Below, piece after piece: positions 1-8,263 of a stretch of DNA of 23,532 bases. Source of the stretch: Prevotella sp. UBA3675 (GTDB lineage: Bacteria > Bacteroidota > Bacteroidia > Bacteroidales > Bacteroidaceae); NCBI GenBank assembly GCA_002372235.1, contig DFJI01000047.1:1-23532 (forward strand). Direction: 5' to 3'. Position numbers and translations under genes: made by a program. Every line of letters begins with the position of its first letter. Positions within the stretch are counted from its first letter, which is position 1. The notes beneath the pieces are model-generated. The model was not told where the DNA came from. It made no database searches and saw nothing but the letters and a program-made list of their open reading frames with translations.

Positions 1-2204
1 ATGGTGCTGATGCCTGATGTCGAGGAGCCTACTTTGCCCGATATGACCACATCGGCCAGGCCCACGTACTTCGTGTTGGTGTTATAGGGAATGTCGTAAA
101 GATGAATGACGAGTGAACTGGCCTTTGAGGTTGACTTGCCTTGTATATCGGTGTCTATGGTCGAATACTTGGCTCCGTTTTCGCCATTGTCTCTGTTAGC
201 CAGTTGTTCGGCGGCCACTTCTGTGCGGCTTTCGTCATCGTAGAGCCAGTAGGACTGGAACTTTCCGTGGCCTGTGCCGAAGCGTGTGGCCTTGAACGAT
301 ACGTGGGTGGGCTGGAACAGATAGTTAGCCTTTGGAGTGATCGTAAACTTCACGGCATTGTCGCTCGTCGCAGCATCGTCTTGTGTTTCGTCAGTGATGG
401 TGAAGATGGTCTCTGTGACGGTGTCGGCCTTCTTCGTTCCGCCAATCTTCAGATGTGAGCCGACTGTCATGGCAGGAGCTTCCAGATAGTCACCAATCGT
501 CGATGAAAAGCCATAGGCCGGTTGGGCGGTTCCTTCAGAGAGCGACCATTCGATGTCGCCTTCTACGGCTTCGATGATTTCACCGCCGCCCTCACTGCCT
601 CCGTTGATGGCTTCTACCTTGGTGCCGTCTTCTTTCGTGTAGGCAGGATAGTATTCTTCAACACTTTCCGTGGCCTCGGCATTGCCGCCGAGCATGATGT
701 CCTGCACCAGTGAGTTGACATAGACCTCAATGTTGGTATAGTATTTCTTGGAGTCGAGCGTGTAGAGCTGGGCATCGGCTGCATTGTTGGGGTTCAGGCC
801 GTTGGCTGTCTCCCACGCATCGGGAATACCATCTTTGTCAGTGTCGAAGTCCGCCTCACGACTGCCTGTGCCGAAGTTGGCTTCGGTGTAGCCCTGCACG
901 TCGCTCACCAGGTCGATGCGTCCTTTCTTCTTGGTCACCGAACCTGAATAGGTGGCGGTTCCGTTCTTGGCTTCCGTCATGTAGCGAGCATCCACATTGT
1001 CTTGTGTGAGTGACGAACCTGCGTATGCAAGCACCTTGTCGAATGCCTTGGCTGCCGTGTGAGTGGTGACCACGCCGGTAGGAGCGGGCTCGTCCATCTG
1101 GATGCACACGCAGTCTGTTCCAGCCGTGTTCTTCACATAGGTCACATCATTGCCATAGTAGTGGTTGGGGTCCGGGCTGTAGCGCTTGCCGTTGATGAGG
1201 TATGTGCCGTTGTCGTAGTCAACATTGCTCCAGCCTGCCGAGGTGTTCGAGTTGATGCGGTTGCCATCCAGATAGTAACGGCTGGTCATGGTCCAATAGA
1301 TAGGGTAGCCCGATGCGTTGCCGCTGGCTCCCACGGTGACGGTCGTCAGTTCTGAGGTAGTGGCAGCAGGACCTGTCTTGTAATAGTTGCCCACCATGTT
1401 GATCTGTCCGCCGCCGGGACCGCCGTAGCAGCCGTTGCCGCAGTTGTAGATGACGCAGTTGCGGAAATCCACGTTTTCTGCCTGCACCGCATTGGCCCAT
1501 TTATATTCGCTGTAAAGCTTGTTGCCAGTGAATCCTTCCCAGTTGTATCGGGCGCCGTTGAAGCGTGGTGAGCGGTTGCCGACGTGGCAGATCAGGTTGT
1601 GATGGAACGATGCCAGTTTGCCGCCCCAGATGCCGCCGTATCCGTGGGCACCTTTGCCGTGACCGGCATTGTTCAGGCTCTCGCCGATGGTTGACCACTG
1701 CATGGTGAAGTTGTTGTTGTCGTAGAACGAGGCCACTTCGTCAATGCTCCAGGAGAATGAGCAGTGGTCAATCATGACGCCCGTCAGGTGACGGTTCCAG
1801 ATGGCATCGGCACCGTCGTTCACATCTTTCTCCTGTCCGCGACGGGCACGGATGAATCGGATGACGCAGTTTGATGATGGTTGAATGGTGAAGTAGCGCA
1901 AGGTGATGCCCGGTGCAGGAGCTGTCTGTCCGAGCACGGTGGTGTTGGCACCGATGGTGAGATCCTTGGTCAAGGGTATCACGCCTGCCACGTCGAATAC
2001 CACGATTTTCTTTTCAGAGCCGCTCACGGCTTGGCGGAATGAGCCTGTGCCTGAATCGTTCAGGTTGGTGACGTGAACAATCTTTCCGCCGCGTCCGCCT
2101 GTGGTGTAGCGTCCGTGACCTTCTGCACCAGGGAAGGCTGGAGCCTGTGCCTGTGTGGCCAAAGAAAGGGCCGCAAAGGTCAGTGTTGTCAGAATTTTTT
2201 TCAT
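1..2204 (-). CDS. Secreted pectate lyase, PL1-like, C-terminus beyond window
   Basis: An open frame from the ATG at 2204 runs 734 codons to the window edge with no stop, so the 3' end is missing. Residues 1-21 form a signal peptide ending in TQAQA, followed by PAFPGAEGHGRYTTGGRGG, the usual N-terminus of Bacteroidetes PL1 pectate lyases. The parallel beta-helix spans about 22-400; DHCSFSWSIDE (146-156) and NRSPRF (210-215) fit the calcium/substrate and catalytic-arginine regions of PL1. A DTDKDGIPDAWE segment near 450 is a thrombospondin-3-like calcium loop common after these catalytic domains. A beta-sandwich follows and the visible end, SSTSGIST, resembles the lead-in to a C-terminal sorting domain. 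It probably cleaves polygalacturonate by beta-elimination outside the cell or at its surface. It lies 86 nt downstream of the GH28/GH105 fusion in the same orientation, so co-transcription is likely. Family assignment is confident; exact substrate is inferred. Confidence 0.9.
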   Translation of the reverse strand, partial: MKKILTTLTFAALSLATQAQAPAFPGAEGHGRYTTGGRGGKIVHVTNLNDSGTGSFRQAVSGSEKKIVVFDVAGVIPLTKDLTIGANTTVLGQTAPAPGITLRYFTIQPSSNCVIRFIRARRGQEKDVNDGADAIWNRHLTGVMIDHCSFSWSIDEVASFYDNNNFTMQWSTIGESLNNAGHGKGAHGYGGIWGGKLASFHHNLICHVGNRSPRFNGARYNWEGFTGNKLYSEYKWANAVQAENVDFRNCVIYNCGNGCYGGPGGGQINMVGNYYKTGPAATTSELTTVTVGASGNASGYPIYWTMTSRYYLDGNRINSNTSAGWSNVDYDNGTYLINGKRYSPDPNHYYGNDVTYVKNTAGTDCVCIQMDEPAPTGVVTTHTAAKAFDKVLAYAGSSLTQDNVDARYMTEAKNGTATYSGSVTKKKGRIDLVSDVQGYTEANFGTGSREADFDTDKDGIPDAWETANGLNPNNAADAQLYTLDSKKYYTNIEVYVNSLVQDIMLGGNAEATESVEEYYPAYTKEDGTKVEAINGGSEGGGEIIEAVEGDIEWSLSEGTAQPAYGFSSTIGDYLEAPAMTVGSHLKIGGTKKADTVTETIFTITDETQDDAATSDNAVKFTITPKANYLFQPTHVSFKATRFGTGHGKFQSYWLYDDESRTEVAAEQLANRDNGENGAKYSTIDTDIQGKSTSKASSLVIHLYDIPYNTNTKYVGLADVVISGKVGSSTSGIST

Positions 2205-2231
2205 TGTTGTATTATTGGGGTTTGTTGTTAT

Positions 2232-2285
2232 GAGTCTTATAGGTCTTATGAGTCTTATAGGTCATATAAGTCTTATAGGTCTTAT
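2232..2285 (-). repeat. 9-bp tandem array in the GH fusion/pectate lyase spacer
   Basis: Six 9-bp units (plus strand: GAGTCTTAT, AGGTCTTAT, GAGTCTTAT, AGGTCATAT, AAGTCTTAT, AGGTCTTAT) fill most of the 86-nt spacer between two co-directional genes. The minus-strand core is ATAAGAC or ATAAGTC. Short frames rich in Ser-Tyr across it are products of the repeat, not genes. It is one of four related arrays in the window. Confidence 0.9.
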
Positions 2286-2290
2286 GGGCC

Positions 2291-5200
2291 TTACTGCATT
2301 CTCTTCAGCCCCTCCCAGCGCACGTTCCATGTGCCGTCTTGAGGGAAGCCGGGATTGTTCGGGATGGAGTAGCCGTCCCATCCGGCGCACATCATGGCAA
2401 TGGCAGTGAGCAAGGCTCCGTTGCCGGGCAGATAAAGGCGCAGGCGATCGGCTGTCTGGAAATTATGACCGTTCTTGAGATAGGTATTCTTCTGAGTGTC
2501 GATGAGCAGTGCCTTCAAGGCGGTCTCGGGTTGGTTCAGACGAGCGGCGGTCATAGCCACCATGCCGTAGTCCCATCCCCAAGTGGTCTGCCAGTTCCAG
2601 TTCTGCATGGTCCAGTCAAGCGTTTTCGTCATTACGTCTTTTTCGTAAAGAGGCACTTGAGGGAGCAGACCGCAGGCACCCAATACGGCAGGGTGGTCGT
2701 TGCGACATTTCTCAGCAAAGGTCTCTGTAGAAATACTCTTCGCGCCACCGCCCACTGTGTTGAAGGGATCGAAAGCTTCTAACTGTCCTGTTGCACCTTT
2801 CTGCAGTCCGGCTGTATAGATGCCATTGCTCTCAGGCAGCGATGACAGGTGGCTCATGATTTCATCCCATTCGGCATTGCGCTCTTTGCCCTGTCGCTCT
2901 CGCCATTGCTGTGCCACGTTCAGCCCGTAGTACCAGTAGGCTAATTCGAAGGGGTGGTTGTAGCTGAAGTCTTTCGACATTGACTCCTGCATGGCGGTCT
3001 CGCCCTGGAGGAAGTAATGATGGGGATTGTGGGAGCTATGGGACTGATGGGACTGATGGGGCTGATGGGACTGATGAGACTTATGGGGCATATAGGACCT
3101 ATGTGATACAAAATCGGCCATGAATTCGGCTGTCTCTTCTACCTGCTGACCATATTTGGCCAAGGTCTCCTTCGAGGGATTGTTGCGATACATCTCCTCA
3201 GCCATATAAATATAATGTGGCTGTTGCCAGATGAGGAAGGAACCTGTGTTGGAGGGCGCTTCGCCTGCCCACAGGTCAGTCATCTTCATCCAGCGAATGC
3301 CCTTGAATCCCTGACGCTCGGCAATCTTCTTCGCTACGGGATAAGCCACCTTGTTATACCAGTCGAGCACGGTGGCTACCACTTGCGGACGGTTCCACAA
3401 GGCAAAGTCAACCATGTGCCACCATGTCATTTCCAGATGCGGACGACCGAACCACGAATTATAGGTCAGTCCTGTTTCCTGTGGGGGACAAGTGTTGGCG
3501 CAGTTCACCTGGGTGAGATACTGCGAAAGCACTACGCGGCGCTCCAGCTCCTTGGCACGCGGATCGGTGCAATCAGAGAAGTCAACAATGGCACCTTCCT
3601 TCCACCAGCGGTTCCATGCCTTGAGCACAGACTTGAGTGCTTGGTCGAAAACGAAAGCAGCCTCTCTTGCATCTTTCCCGATTGGAGAAAGACGGTATTC
3701 TGCCTGAAATGCCAGCACGTCGGCAGTGGTAGAAAGTTCGAAGTAATGGCGGTCACGTTCCTGCAGCTTTGCTTCGCCCTGCCAGCTCAGTGTGAGATAG
3801 TAGTCGGTAGAGTCAAGCGTATGCTGAATGGTGGCCGAATGCTCATTTGCAAAAACGATTTTCGAGGTGTGACGTTCGGGCTTTGTAAGGTCTGTTGCGG
3901 CATCGGCATGCTTTCCTGTAGGGTAGGGCAGGCGGATGCCCACTGTGGCACGCCCGTCTTTCAGTAGCGGAGTCTTGATGCGATAGATGACTGCATCCTT
4001 GTTCTGCAAGGCGGCAGTGGTCACGTCAACCTGTTGCCCATCAGCTTTATACGACGATTCTATCACTCCGTCGTAAAGCTTCAGCTCCTGCTGAATGTCC
4101 GTCAGTGCCTTCAATCCAATCTTCTCTCCAGCACTGTTCTTCAGCTCCAGTCCGATGATGCCCAGATTCAAGCGGTGAGGATTCACGCGAAAGTACTCTG
4201 TGGCCTGAACATTGCGAGGGGTGACGGCAGAACCGTCACCCAGTTGCTTTTGCTTGTATTCAACAGCATAGATTTCCTGATGTCCGTGGCCGAGGTCAAA
4301 AGCCTTCTCGGTCTCAGACGGTGTCAAGCCACCAGTGTTTTCGAACTTATGCCATCCCCAATCGGACATGGCCGTCAGAGGCACACCTGCCTCATAATCA
4401 AAAGGGAACGACTGCAGGCCGGTTACATCGACCGTCGTGGCGAAGTGTCCGTTGCCCACGGTGAGTGAGGCCAGCGGATCGGCCTCGGTGATCACGGGAT
4501 TATTGCGAGAGGCTACGGCCTGACGGTTAATCTTCTTCGTGGCGTTGTCGGTGTCGAAGCCCATCTGTTCCATCTCGAGCGAAGCCCAGATGAACGGGCC
4601 GACGCCCTTCGCATCGTTATCGCGAATCTGTTCCGACAGATAGTAGTTGTAAGAACCGTCGCGGCGTTTGTTCTCCTTGGCCTTAGCCTTCGGATTGATT
4701 TTCTTCAGAGCAGCCTCCACTTCGGGGCTGATGCCCGGGCCAAGTCCGGCTACGGCGCAGCAGTTGGTGAGCGAGATGGTCTTGTCGGCATTCACACGAA
4801 TGAAGTTGTTGATGATGCCACGATAGGCTTTGATGCCGGCCTCGCGATATTTTGTGCCCACATATCCCTTGCGATAAGCTTTGAGCAGGGCATAGGCAAA
4901 CATTGACGAGCAGGTGCTCTCTAAATAGTTGCCTTCGCGACCAGGCTGATCCATCACCTGATACCACACACCCGACTGCTTGTCCTGCCACTTCACGACG
5001 GCATCGAGGTCCTTCTTCAGCAGGTCGATGACCTCAGTGCGACGGGCATAGTCCTCGGGCAGTGCGTCGAGCACCTCAACCAGTGCCATCGTGTACCATC
5101 CCTGGGCGCGTCCCCAGCAGTGCTGGCTCAGTCCCGTCTCCTTGTCGGCCCAGAACATGTTGCGATTCTCGTCGTAGGCATGACGGTTCAGTCCCGTCTT

Positions 5201-7216
5201 CGGGTCGAGCGTGCGCTGATAAGTCTTTACAAGCTGGTCAACGGCATCGTCGTAGATAGCTGTAATCTCTTTTTGAAGAGCCGCTTTCTGCTTGGCCGTC
5301 TTTGCCGGTTTGGCACCAATAGTGATCGGGGCGGTCAGCGTGCGATAGGGCAGGCCCATGAATATGCCGTCGAGCCACACCTGATAGGCATAGATGGCCT
5401 TATGCCAATACACCTTGTCGGCCACCGTGCGCGGCTGGTCCTGCAACTGCTTCATCAGCGTTTGCATGGCCTTCAGGTTCTTCTCCTCGGGCAGCTGCTG
5501 ATACATGCGTGTGACAAAGTGGCCCGTGCGGATGTTGTCGAGGTTGTAGTCCTCCATCTTGAATCCGCGAATCTCGCCCTTCCCGTTAATCATCGTGTCG
5601 GTGTAGAGCTTGCAGTAGTCCATGATTTTCTGGTCGCCGTAGCGCAGATAAGTGTCGAGCATGCCTTCGAGCTCAATGCCCATCACGTAGCTCCATTTAG
5701 GGCGGTTCGAGAAGTCGAGCATGTAGCTCTTCGGCTGACGCTGCATTTCGCTGTAGGTCATCCACTGCGAGTAGTACTTATAGGGTTTCTCAATGAGTGC
5801 CAGACCGCCGTTGATGAAGAGATTCTCGAAGCGCACGTCGCGCGTCTTACCGCTCATGAAGTTGCCTTCGCGCACGCCGTTGAAGTGGCAGTTCTTCACG
5901 TTGATGTCATAGACGTAAGTATCTTCCTCCAGCCCGATAATCTGTACGCCGTACTGCGACTTCTGGCTGGTGATGTTCTCAATGTTCACGTTGCGTACGA
6001 TGGGATAGAAGCCACGGCAGCAGATTTCGTTGTGCTCATAGTCGAGGTTGATTTTCAGCACAGCCTCCTTGCACACGCCCACCTTGATGTTGCGGGCGTT
6101 GATGTTTTCGATGATGCCACCACGGCACGAGTTGGTCTTGATGCGCACCACGCGCTCCAGTTCGGGCGAGTCCATCACGCAGTCATGTGCAAACACGTTC
6201 TGGCAACCGCCTGAAATCTCTGAACCGATGACTACGCCGCCGTGACCGTTCTTCATCTCGCAATTGCGGATGATGATGTTCTTCGAAGGCATGTTGCGCT
6301 CGCGTCCGTCGCGGTTGCGTCCGCTCTTGATGGCAATACAGTCGTCGCCGGTATTGAAGAAACAGTCCTCAATCAGCACGCGGTCGCAGCACTCAGGGTC
6401 GCACCCATCGCCGTTAGGACCATCGTTGATCATCTTCACGCGGCGCACAGTAATGTCGGTGGAATGCAGGGGATGAATCACCCAGAATGGTGAACGCAGC
6501 AGTGTCACGTCCTCGAGCAGGATGCGTTCACACTTGTTGAAGTTCACTAACTGTGGGCGCAGTCCGTCCTTCGCTCCGAACACGCGCTCAGGGCTGCGCT
6601 GTCCCTTCTCGTCGTACATGGGTATGCCGTCTTCGCCGTTTTTCAGCAGACGAGGGCGCGACTCAAGTTTCTGGCTGATCATGCCTTCCTTCCAGCCGAA
6701 CTGGGCAGCACCGCACCACGGCCACCATGTGTCCTTTGAACCGCCGCCGTCGATGGTTCCCTTACCCGTTATGGCAATGTCGGTAGCCTTGAAAGCATAG
6801 ACGCAGGGCGACAGGTTGAAGCACTCCAGGCCCTCCCATGAGGTCTCCACGATGGGATAGAGCTCCGGCTCGAAGGCAAACAGCAGTACAGCGCCTTCCT
6901 CTACATGCAGGTTGACGTGGCTCTTCAACTGGATGGCTCCCGTCTTAAACGTCATTCCTGCTGGTACAACCACGCGGCCACCGCCCTTCTTTGAGCACTG
7001 GTCGATGGCTTTCTGAATAGCCTTCTGATTCTGGGCTGCCGTGTTCGTAACTTTTGCGCCATACTTGGTGATTGCGTAGTCCTTGCCACTGATCTGTGGC
7101 GTTCTGATGCTCTGCTCTATCTGCTTGTAGAGCGCATCGTCCCACTCCTTGGCTGTAGCTGTGAAAAGCGGCAGCAGCAATGCAAGGAGCAAGCATTTCA
7201 TGGGTCTTGTTAACAT
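2291..7216 (-). CDS. Three-domain pectin hydrolase: GH28 + GH105 + six-hairpin glycosidase
   Basis: The protein has 1641 residues with a signal peptide (about 1-22, hydrophobic LLLALLLPLFTATA). Residues 40-475 are a GH28 polygalacturonase-type beta-helix with NGDGCDP (D270), GDDCIAIKSG (D291/D292), GHGG (H325) and RIK (358-360), all expected catalytic residues. Residues 480-885 are a GH105 unsaturated rhamnogalacturonyl/galacturonyl hydrolase with D560 in DNIRTG, D616 in DGIFMG (likely the catalytic Asp equivalent of YteR D143) and RAQGWY (703-708). Residues about 900-1641 have a beta-sandwich and then an (alpha/alpha)6-like part with NSWFGRPHLEMTWWH, resembling GH65/GH95-type six-hairpin glycosidases; its specificity is unknown. 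The GH28 and GH105 parts abut without a linker. Residues about 1372-1395 are encoded by a 9-bp repeat array. The frame opens at 7294, but that ATG lies at the promoter -33, so 7216 (A-rich upstream) or 7201 is the start. Probably acts in the periplasm or at the surface on pectic oligosaccharides. Confidence 0.88.
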   Translation of the reverse strand: MLTRPMKCLLLALLLPLFTATAKEWDDALYKQIEQSIRTPQISGKDYAITKYGAKVTNTAAQNQKAIQKAIDQCSKKGGGRVVVPAGMTFKTGAIQLKSHVNLHVEEGAVLLFAFEPELYPIVETSWEGLECFNLSPCVYAFKATDIAITGKGTIDGGGSKDTWWPWCGAAQFGWKEGMISQKLESRPRLLKNGEDGIPMYDEKGQRSPERVFGAKDGLRPQLVNFNKCERILLEDVTLLRSPFWVIHPLHSTDITVRRVKMINDGPNGDGCDPECCDRVLIEDCFFNTGDDCIAIKSGRNRDGRERNMPSKNIIIRNCEMKNGHGGVVIGSEISGGCQNVFAHDCVMDSPELERVVRIKTNSCRGGIIENINARNIKVGVCKEAVLKINLDYEHNEICCRGFYPIVRNVNIENITSQKSQYGVQIIGLEEDTYVYDINVKNCHFNGVREGNFMSGKTRDVRFENLFINGGLALIEKPYKYYSQWMTYSEMQRQPKSYMLDFSNRPKWSYVMGIELEGMLDTYLRYGDQKIMDYCKLYTDTMINGKGEIRGFKMEDYNLDNIRTGHFVTRMYQQLPEEKNLKAMQTLMKQLQDQPRTVADKVYWHKAIYAYQVWLDGIFMGLPYRTLTAPITIGAKPAKTAKQKAALQKEITAIYDDAVDQLVKTYQRTLDPKTGLNRHAYDENRNMFWADKETGLSQHCWGRAQGWYTMALVEVLDALPEDYARRTEVIDLLKKDLDAVVKWQDKQSGVWYQVMDQPGREGNYLESTCSSMFAYALLKAYRKGYVGTKYREAGIKAYRGIINNFIRVNADKTISLTNCCAVAGLGPGISPEVEAALKKINPKAKAKENKRRDGSYNYYLSEQIRDNDAKGVGPFIWASLEMEQMGFDTDNATKKINRQAVASRNNPVITEADPLASLTVGNGHFATTVDVTGLQSFPFDYEAGVPLTAMSDWGWHKFENTGGLTPSETEKAFDLGHGHQEIYAVEYKQKQLGDGSAVTPRNVQATEYFRVNPHRLNLGIIGLELKNSAGEKIGLKALTDIQQELKLYDGVIESSYKADGQQVDVTTAALQNKDAVIYRIKTPLLKDGRATVGIRLPYPTGKHADAATDLTKPERHTSKIVFANEHSATIQHTLDSTDYYLTLSWQGEAKLQERDRHYFELSTTADVLAFQAEYRLSPIGKDAREAAFVFDQALKSVLKAWNRWWKEGAIVDFSDCTDPRAKELERRVVLSQYLTQVNCANTCPPQETGLTYNSWFGRPHLEMTWWHMVDFALWNRPQVVATVLDWYNKVAYPVAKKIAERQGFKGIRWMKMTDLWAGEAPSNTGSFLIWQQPHYIYMAEEMYRNNPSKETLAKYGQQVEETAEFMADFVSHRSYMPHKSHQSHQPHQSHQSHSSHNPHHYFLQGETAMQESMSKDFSYNHPFELAYWYYGLNVAQQWRERQGKERNAEWDEIMSHLSSLPESNGIYTAGLQKGATGQLEAFDPFNTVGGGAKSISTETFAEKCRNDHPAVLGACGLLPQVPLYEKDVMTKTLDWTMQNWNWQTTWGWDYGMVAMTAARLNQPETALKALLIDTQKNTYLKNGHNFQTADRLRLYLPGNGALLTAIAMMCAGWDGYSIPNNPGFPQDGTWNVRWEGLKRMQ
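3031..3102 (-). repeat. 9-bp tandem array inside the GH fusion coding sequence
   Basis: Eight 9-bp units (plus strand for example GGGACTGAT, GGGACTGAT, GGGGCTGAT, GAGACTTAT, AGGACCTAT) keep the reading frame and are translated as tripeptides such as HQS, HQP, HKS and HRS. Adjacent sequence is normal enzyme, so the array sits in what should be a surface loop of the third domain. It shares unit length and core with the intergenic arrays, but several units carry CATCAG in place of CATAAG. Confidence 0.9.
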
Positions 7217-7263
7217 ATTGGATTTTTTATTTTGATGAATATTCTTAGTCTTAGTTTTGTTTG

Positions 7264-7295
7264 CAAATATACGAAGAAAACTCAAAACCACCAAA
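7264..7295 (-). promoter_or_regulatory. Bacteroidetes-type promoter of the pectin operon
   Basis: On the minus strand TATATTTG (7271-7264) matches the -7 box TAnnTTTG and TTTG (7295-7292) matches the -33 box, with 20 bp between them. The expected start site falls just below 7264, leaving a leader of about 45 nt to the ATG at 7216. This also rules out the upstream in-frame ATG at 7294. Confidence 0.75.
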
Positions 7296-7334
7296 TTTCT
7301 TATATTTATTAAGGTATATAATCATACGTAAAGG

Positions 7335-7372
7335 TTTGCGCCAACTCACACAGCCGTGCAAGTTGGCGCAAA
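7335..7372 (-). terminator. Hairpin after trpA, probable trp operon terminator
   Basis: Perfect 12-bp inverted repeat TTTGCGCCAACT (7335-7346) and AGTTGGCGCAAA (7361-7372) with a 14-nt loop, 19 nt after the trpA stop and before the next promoter on the same strand. No clean U-tract follows on the minus strand (CCTTTAC), so intrinsic termination may be weak. Its place between two co-directional operons supports a terminator or mRNA 3'-end role. Confidence 0.6.
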
Positions 7373-7391
7373 AAGCATAGTGAAGGGCAGG

Positions 7392-8168
7392 TTAATGGCT
7401 CAGTGCTTCAAACAGGCGGTCGAGTGCGTGGTCGGCATCTTTTTCCTCGCTCAGCAGTGTGACGAACTTCGAACCGATGATGGCGCCTGCGGCATTGTCC
7501 TGTGCGGCCTTTAGTGTCTGCTGGTTAGAGATGCCGAAGCCAATCATGCGCGGATTGCGCAGATTCATGGCATTGATGCGGCGGAAATAGTCCTGCTTCT
7601 GTTCATCAAACGACTTCTGTGCTCCGGTGGTGGCAGCCGACGATACCATGTAGATAAAGCCGTCGGTATGCTCGTCGATGAAGCGGATGCGCTCCTCGCT
7701 GGTCTCGGGTGTGATGAGCATGATGACGCGCACGTCGTAGCGGTCGGCTACAGGCTTCACCTCGTCTAAATAGTCCTTGAAGGGCAGGTCGGGAATGATG
7801 ACACCACTCACGCCACTCTCCACGCATGTTTTGAAAAACGGCTCAATGCCCATCTGTATGATGGGATTCAGATAGCCCATCAGCACGAGTGGAATACTTA
7901 CGTCCTCTTTTATCTCTTTCAGTTGGGCAAAGAGCTTGCGAAGGGTCATGCCGTTCTTGAGGGCCTGTGTGGCGGCATCCTGAATCACGGGGCCGTCGGC
8001 CATCGGGTCACTGAAGGGTATGCCCACCTCAATCATGTCGATGCCTCGGCGCTCCAGTGTCCTGATGACATCGGCAGTGCCTTCTAAGGTGGGGGCTCCT
8101 GCGCAGAAATAGAGCGAGAGGAGCTTACGGTCTTTGTTCTCGGAAAATAAAGTGCTAATCTTGTTCAT
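7392..8168 (-). CDS. trpA: Tryptophan synthase alpha chain
   Basis: The 258-residue protein is a TIM barrel that cleaves indole-3-glycerol phosphate to indole and glyceraldehyde 3-phosphate, passing indole to TrpB. FCAGAPTLEGT near the N-terminus, IEVGIPFSDP (catalytic Glu47) and MADGPVIQDAATQAL (Asp58) are the family signatures; GFGISNQQT and GAIIGSKFV near the C-terminus form the phosphate-binding loops. The frame extends upstream to 8297 through a 9-bp repeat array and overlaps trpF, but that extension (tripeptide repeats plus polyproline from a C-tract) is not TrpA; the start at MNKISTLF gives normal family length. It is the last gene of the trp operon, 91 nt after trpF. Confidence 0.97.
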   Translation of the reverse strand: MNKISTLFSENKDRKLLSLYFCAGAPTLEGTADVIRTLERRGIDMIEVGIPFSDPMADGPVIQDAATQALKNGMTLRKLFAQLKEIKEDVSIPLVLMGYLNPIIQMGIEPFFKTCVESGVSGVIIPDLPFKDYLDEVKPVADRYDVRVIMLITPETSEERIRFIDEHTDGFIYMVSSAATTGAQKSFDEQKQDYFRRINAMNLRNPRMIGFGISNQQTLKAAQDNAAGAIIGSKFVTLLSEEKDADHALDRLFEALSH

Positions 8169-8183
8169 GATGTTGGGAATTTC

Positions 8184-8198
8184 TTTTTTTGGGGGGGG
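8184..8198. repeat. Adjacent T7 and G8 homopolymers upstream of trpA
   Basis: The plus strand has seven T then eight G, which is C8 then A7 on the transcribed minus strand, 16-30 nt before the trpA start. Such tracts are prone to slippage. They are outside the TrpA coding frame but could affect trpA translation or spacing. Confidence 0.85.
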
Positions 8199-8200
8199 AT

Positions 8201-8263
8201 GGGGCTTATAGGTCTTATAAGACTTATGGGACTTATAGGACTTATAGGACCTATGGGTCTTAT
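8201..8263 (-). repeat. 9-bp tandem array in the trpF/trpA spacer
   Basis: Seven 9-bp units (plus strand GGGGCTTAT, AGGTCTTAT, AAGACTTAT, GGGACTTAT, AGGACTTAT, AGGACCTAT, GGGTCTTAT). The trpF stop codon TAA (8262-8260) lies within the last unit, at unit positions 6-8 on the plus strand, the same register as the trpE stop in the array at 11421-11474. Confidence 0.9.

Noticed and set aside
2073..2409. Small plus-strand ORFs rich in Ser-Tyr or Leu-Ile-Gly repeats
   Set aside because: They are frames through the 9-bp array and the antisense of two real genes.
3215..3967. 250-codon plus-strand frame
   Set aside because: Antisense to the third domain of the GH fusion; no recognisable protein features.
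5120..6214. 364-codon plus-strand frame
   Set aside because: It lies antisense to the GH28 and GH105 domains, which have intact catalytic motifs; its sequence has no recognisable domain and looks like a mirror of the real coding frame.
7217..7294. Longer N-terminus for the GH fusion
   Set aside because: The promoter -7 box at 7264-7271 lies inside this segment, so the ATG at 7294 would be upstream of the transcript, and the extension would bury the signal peptide.
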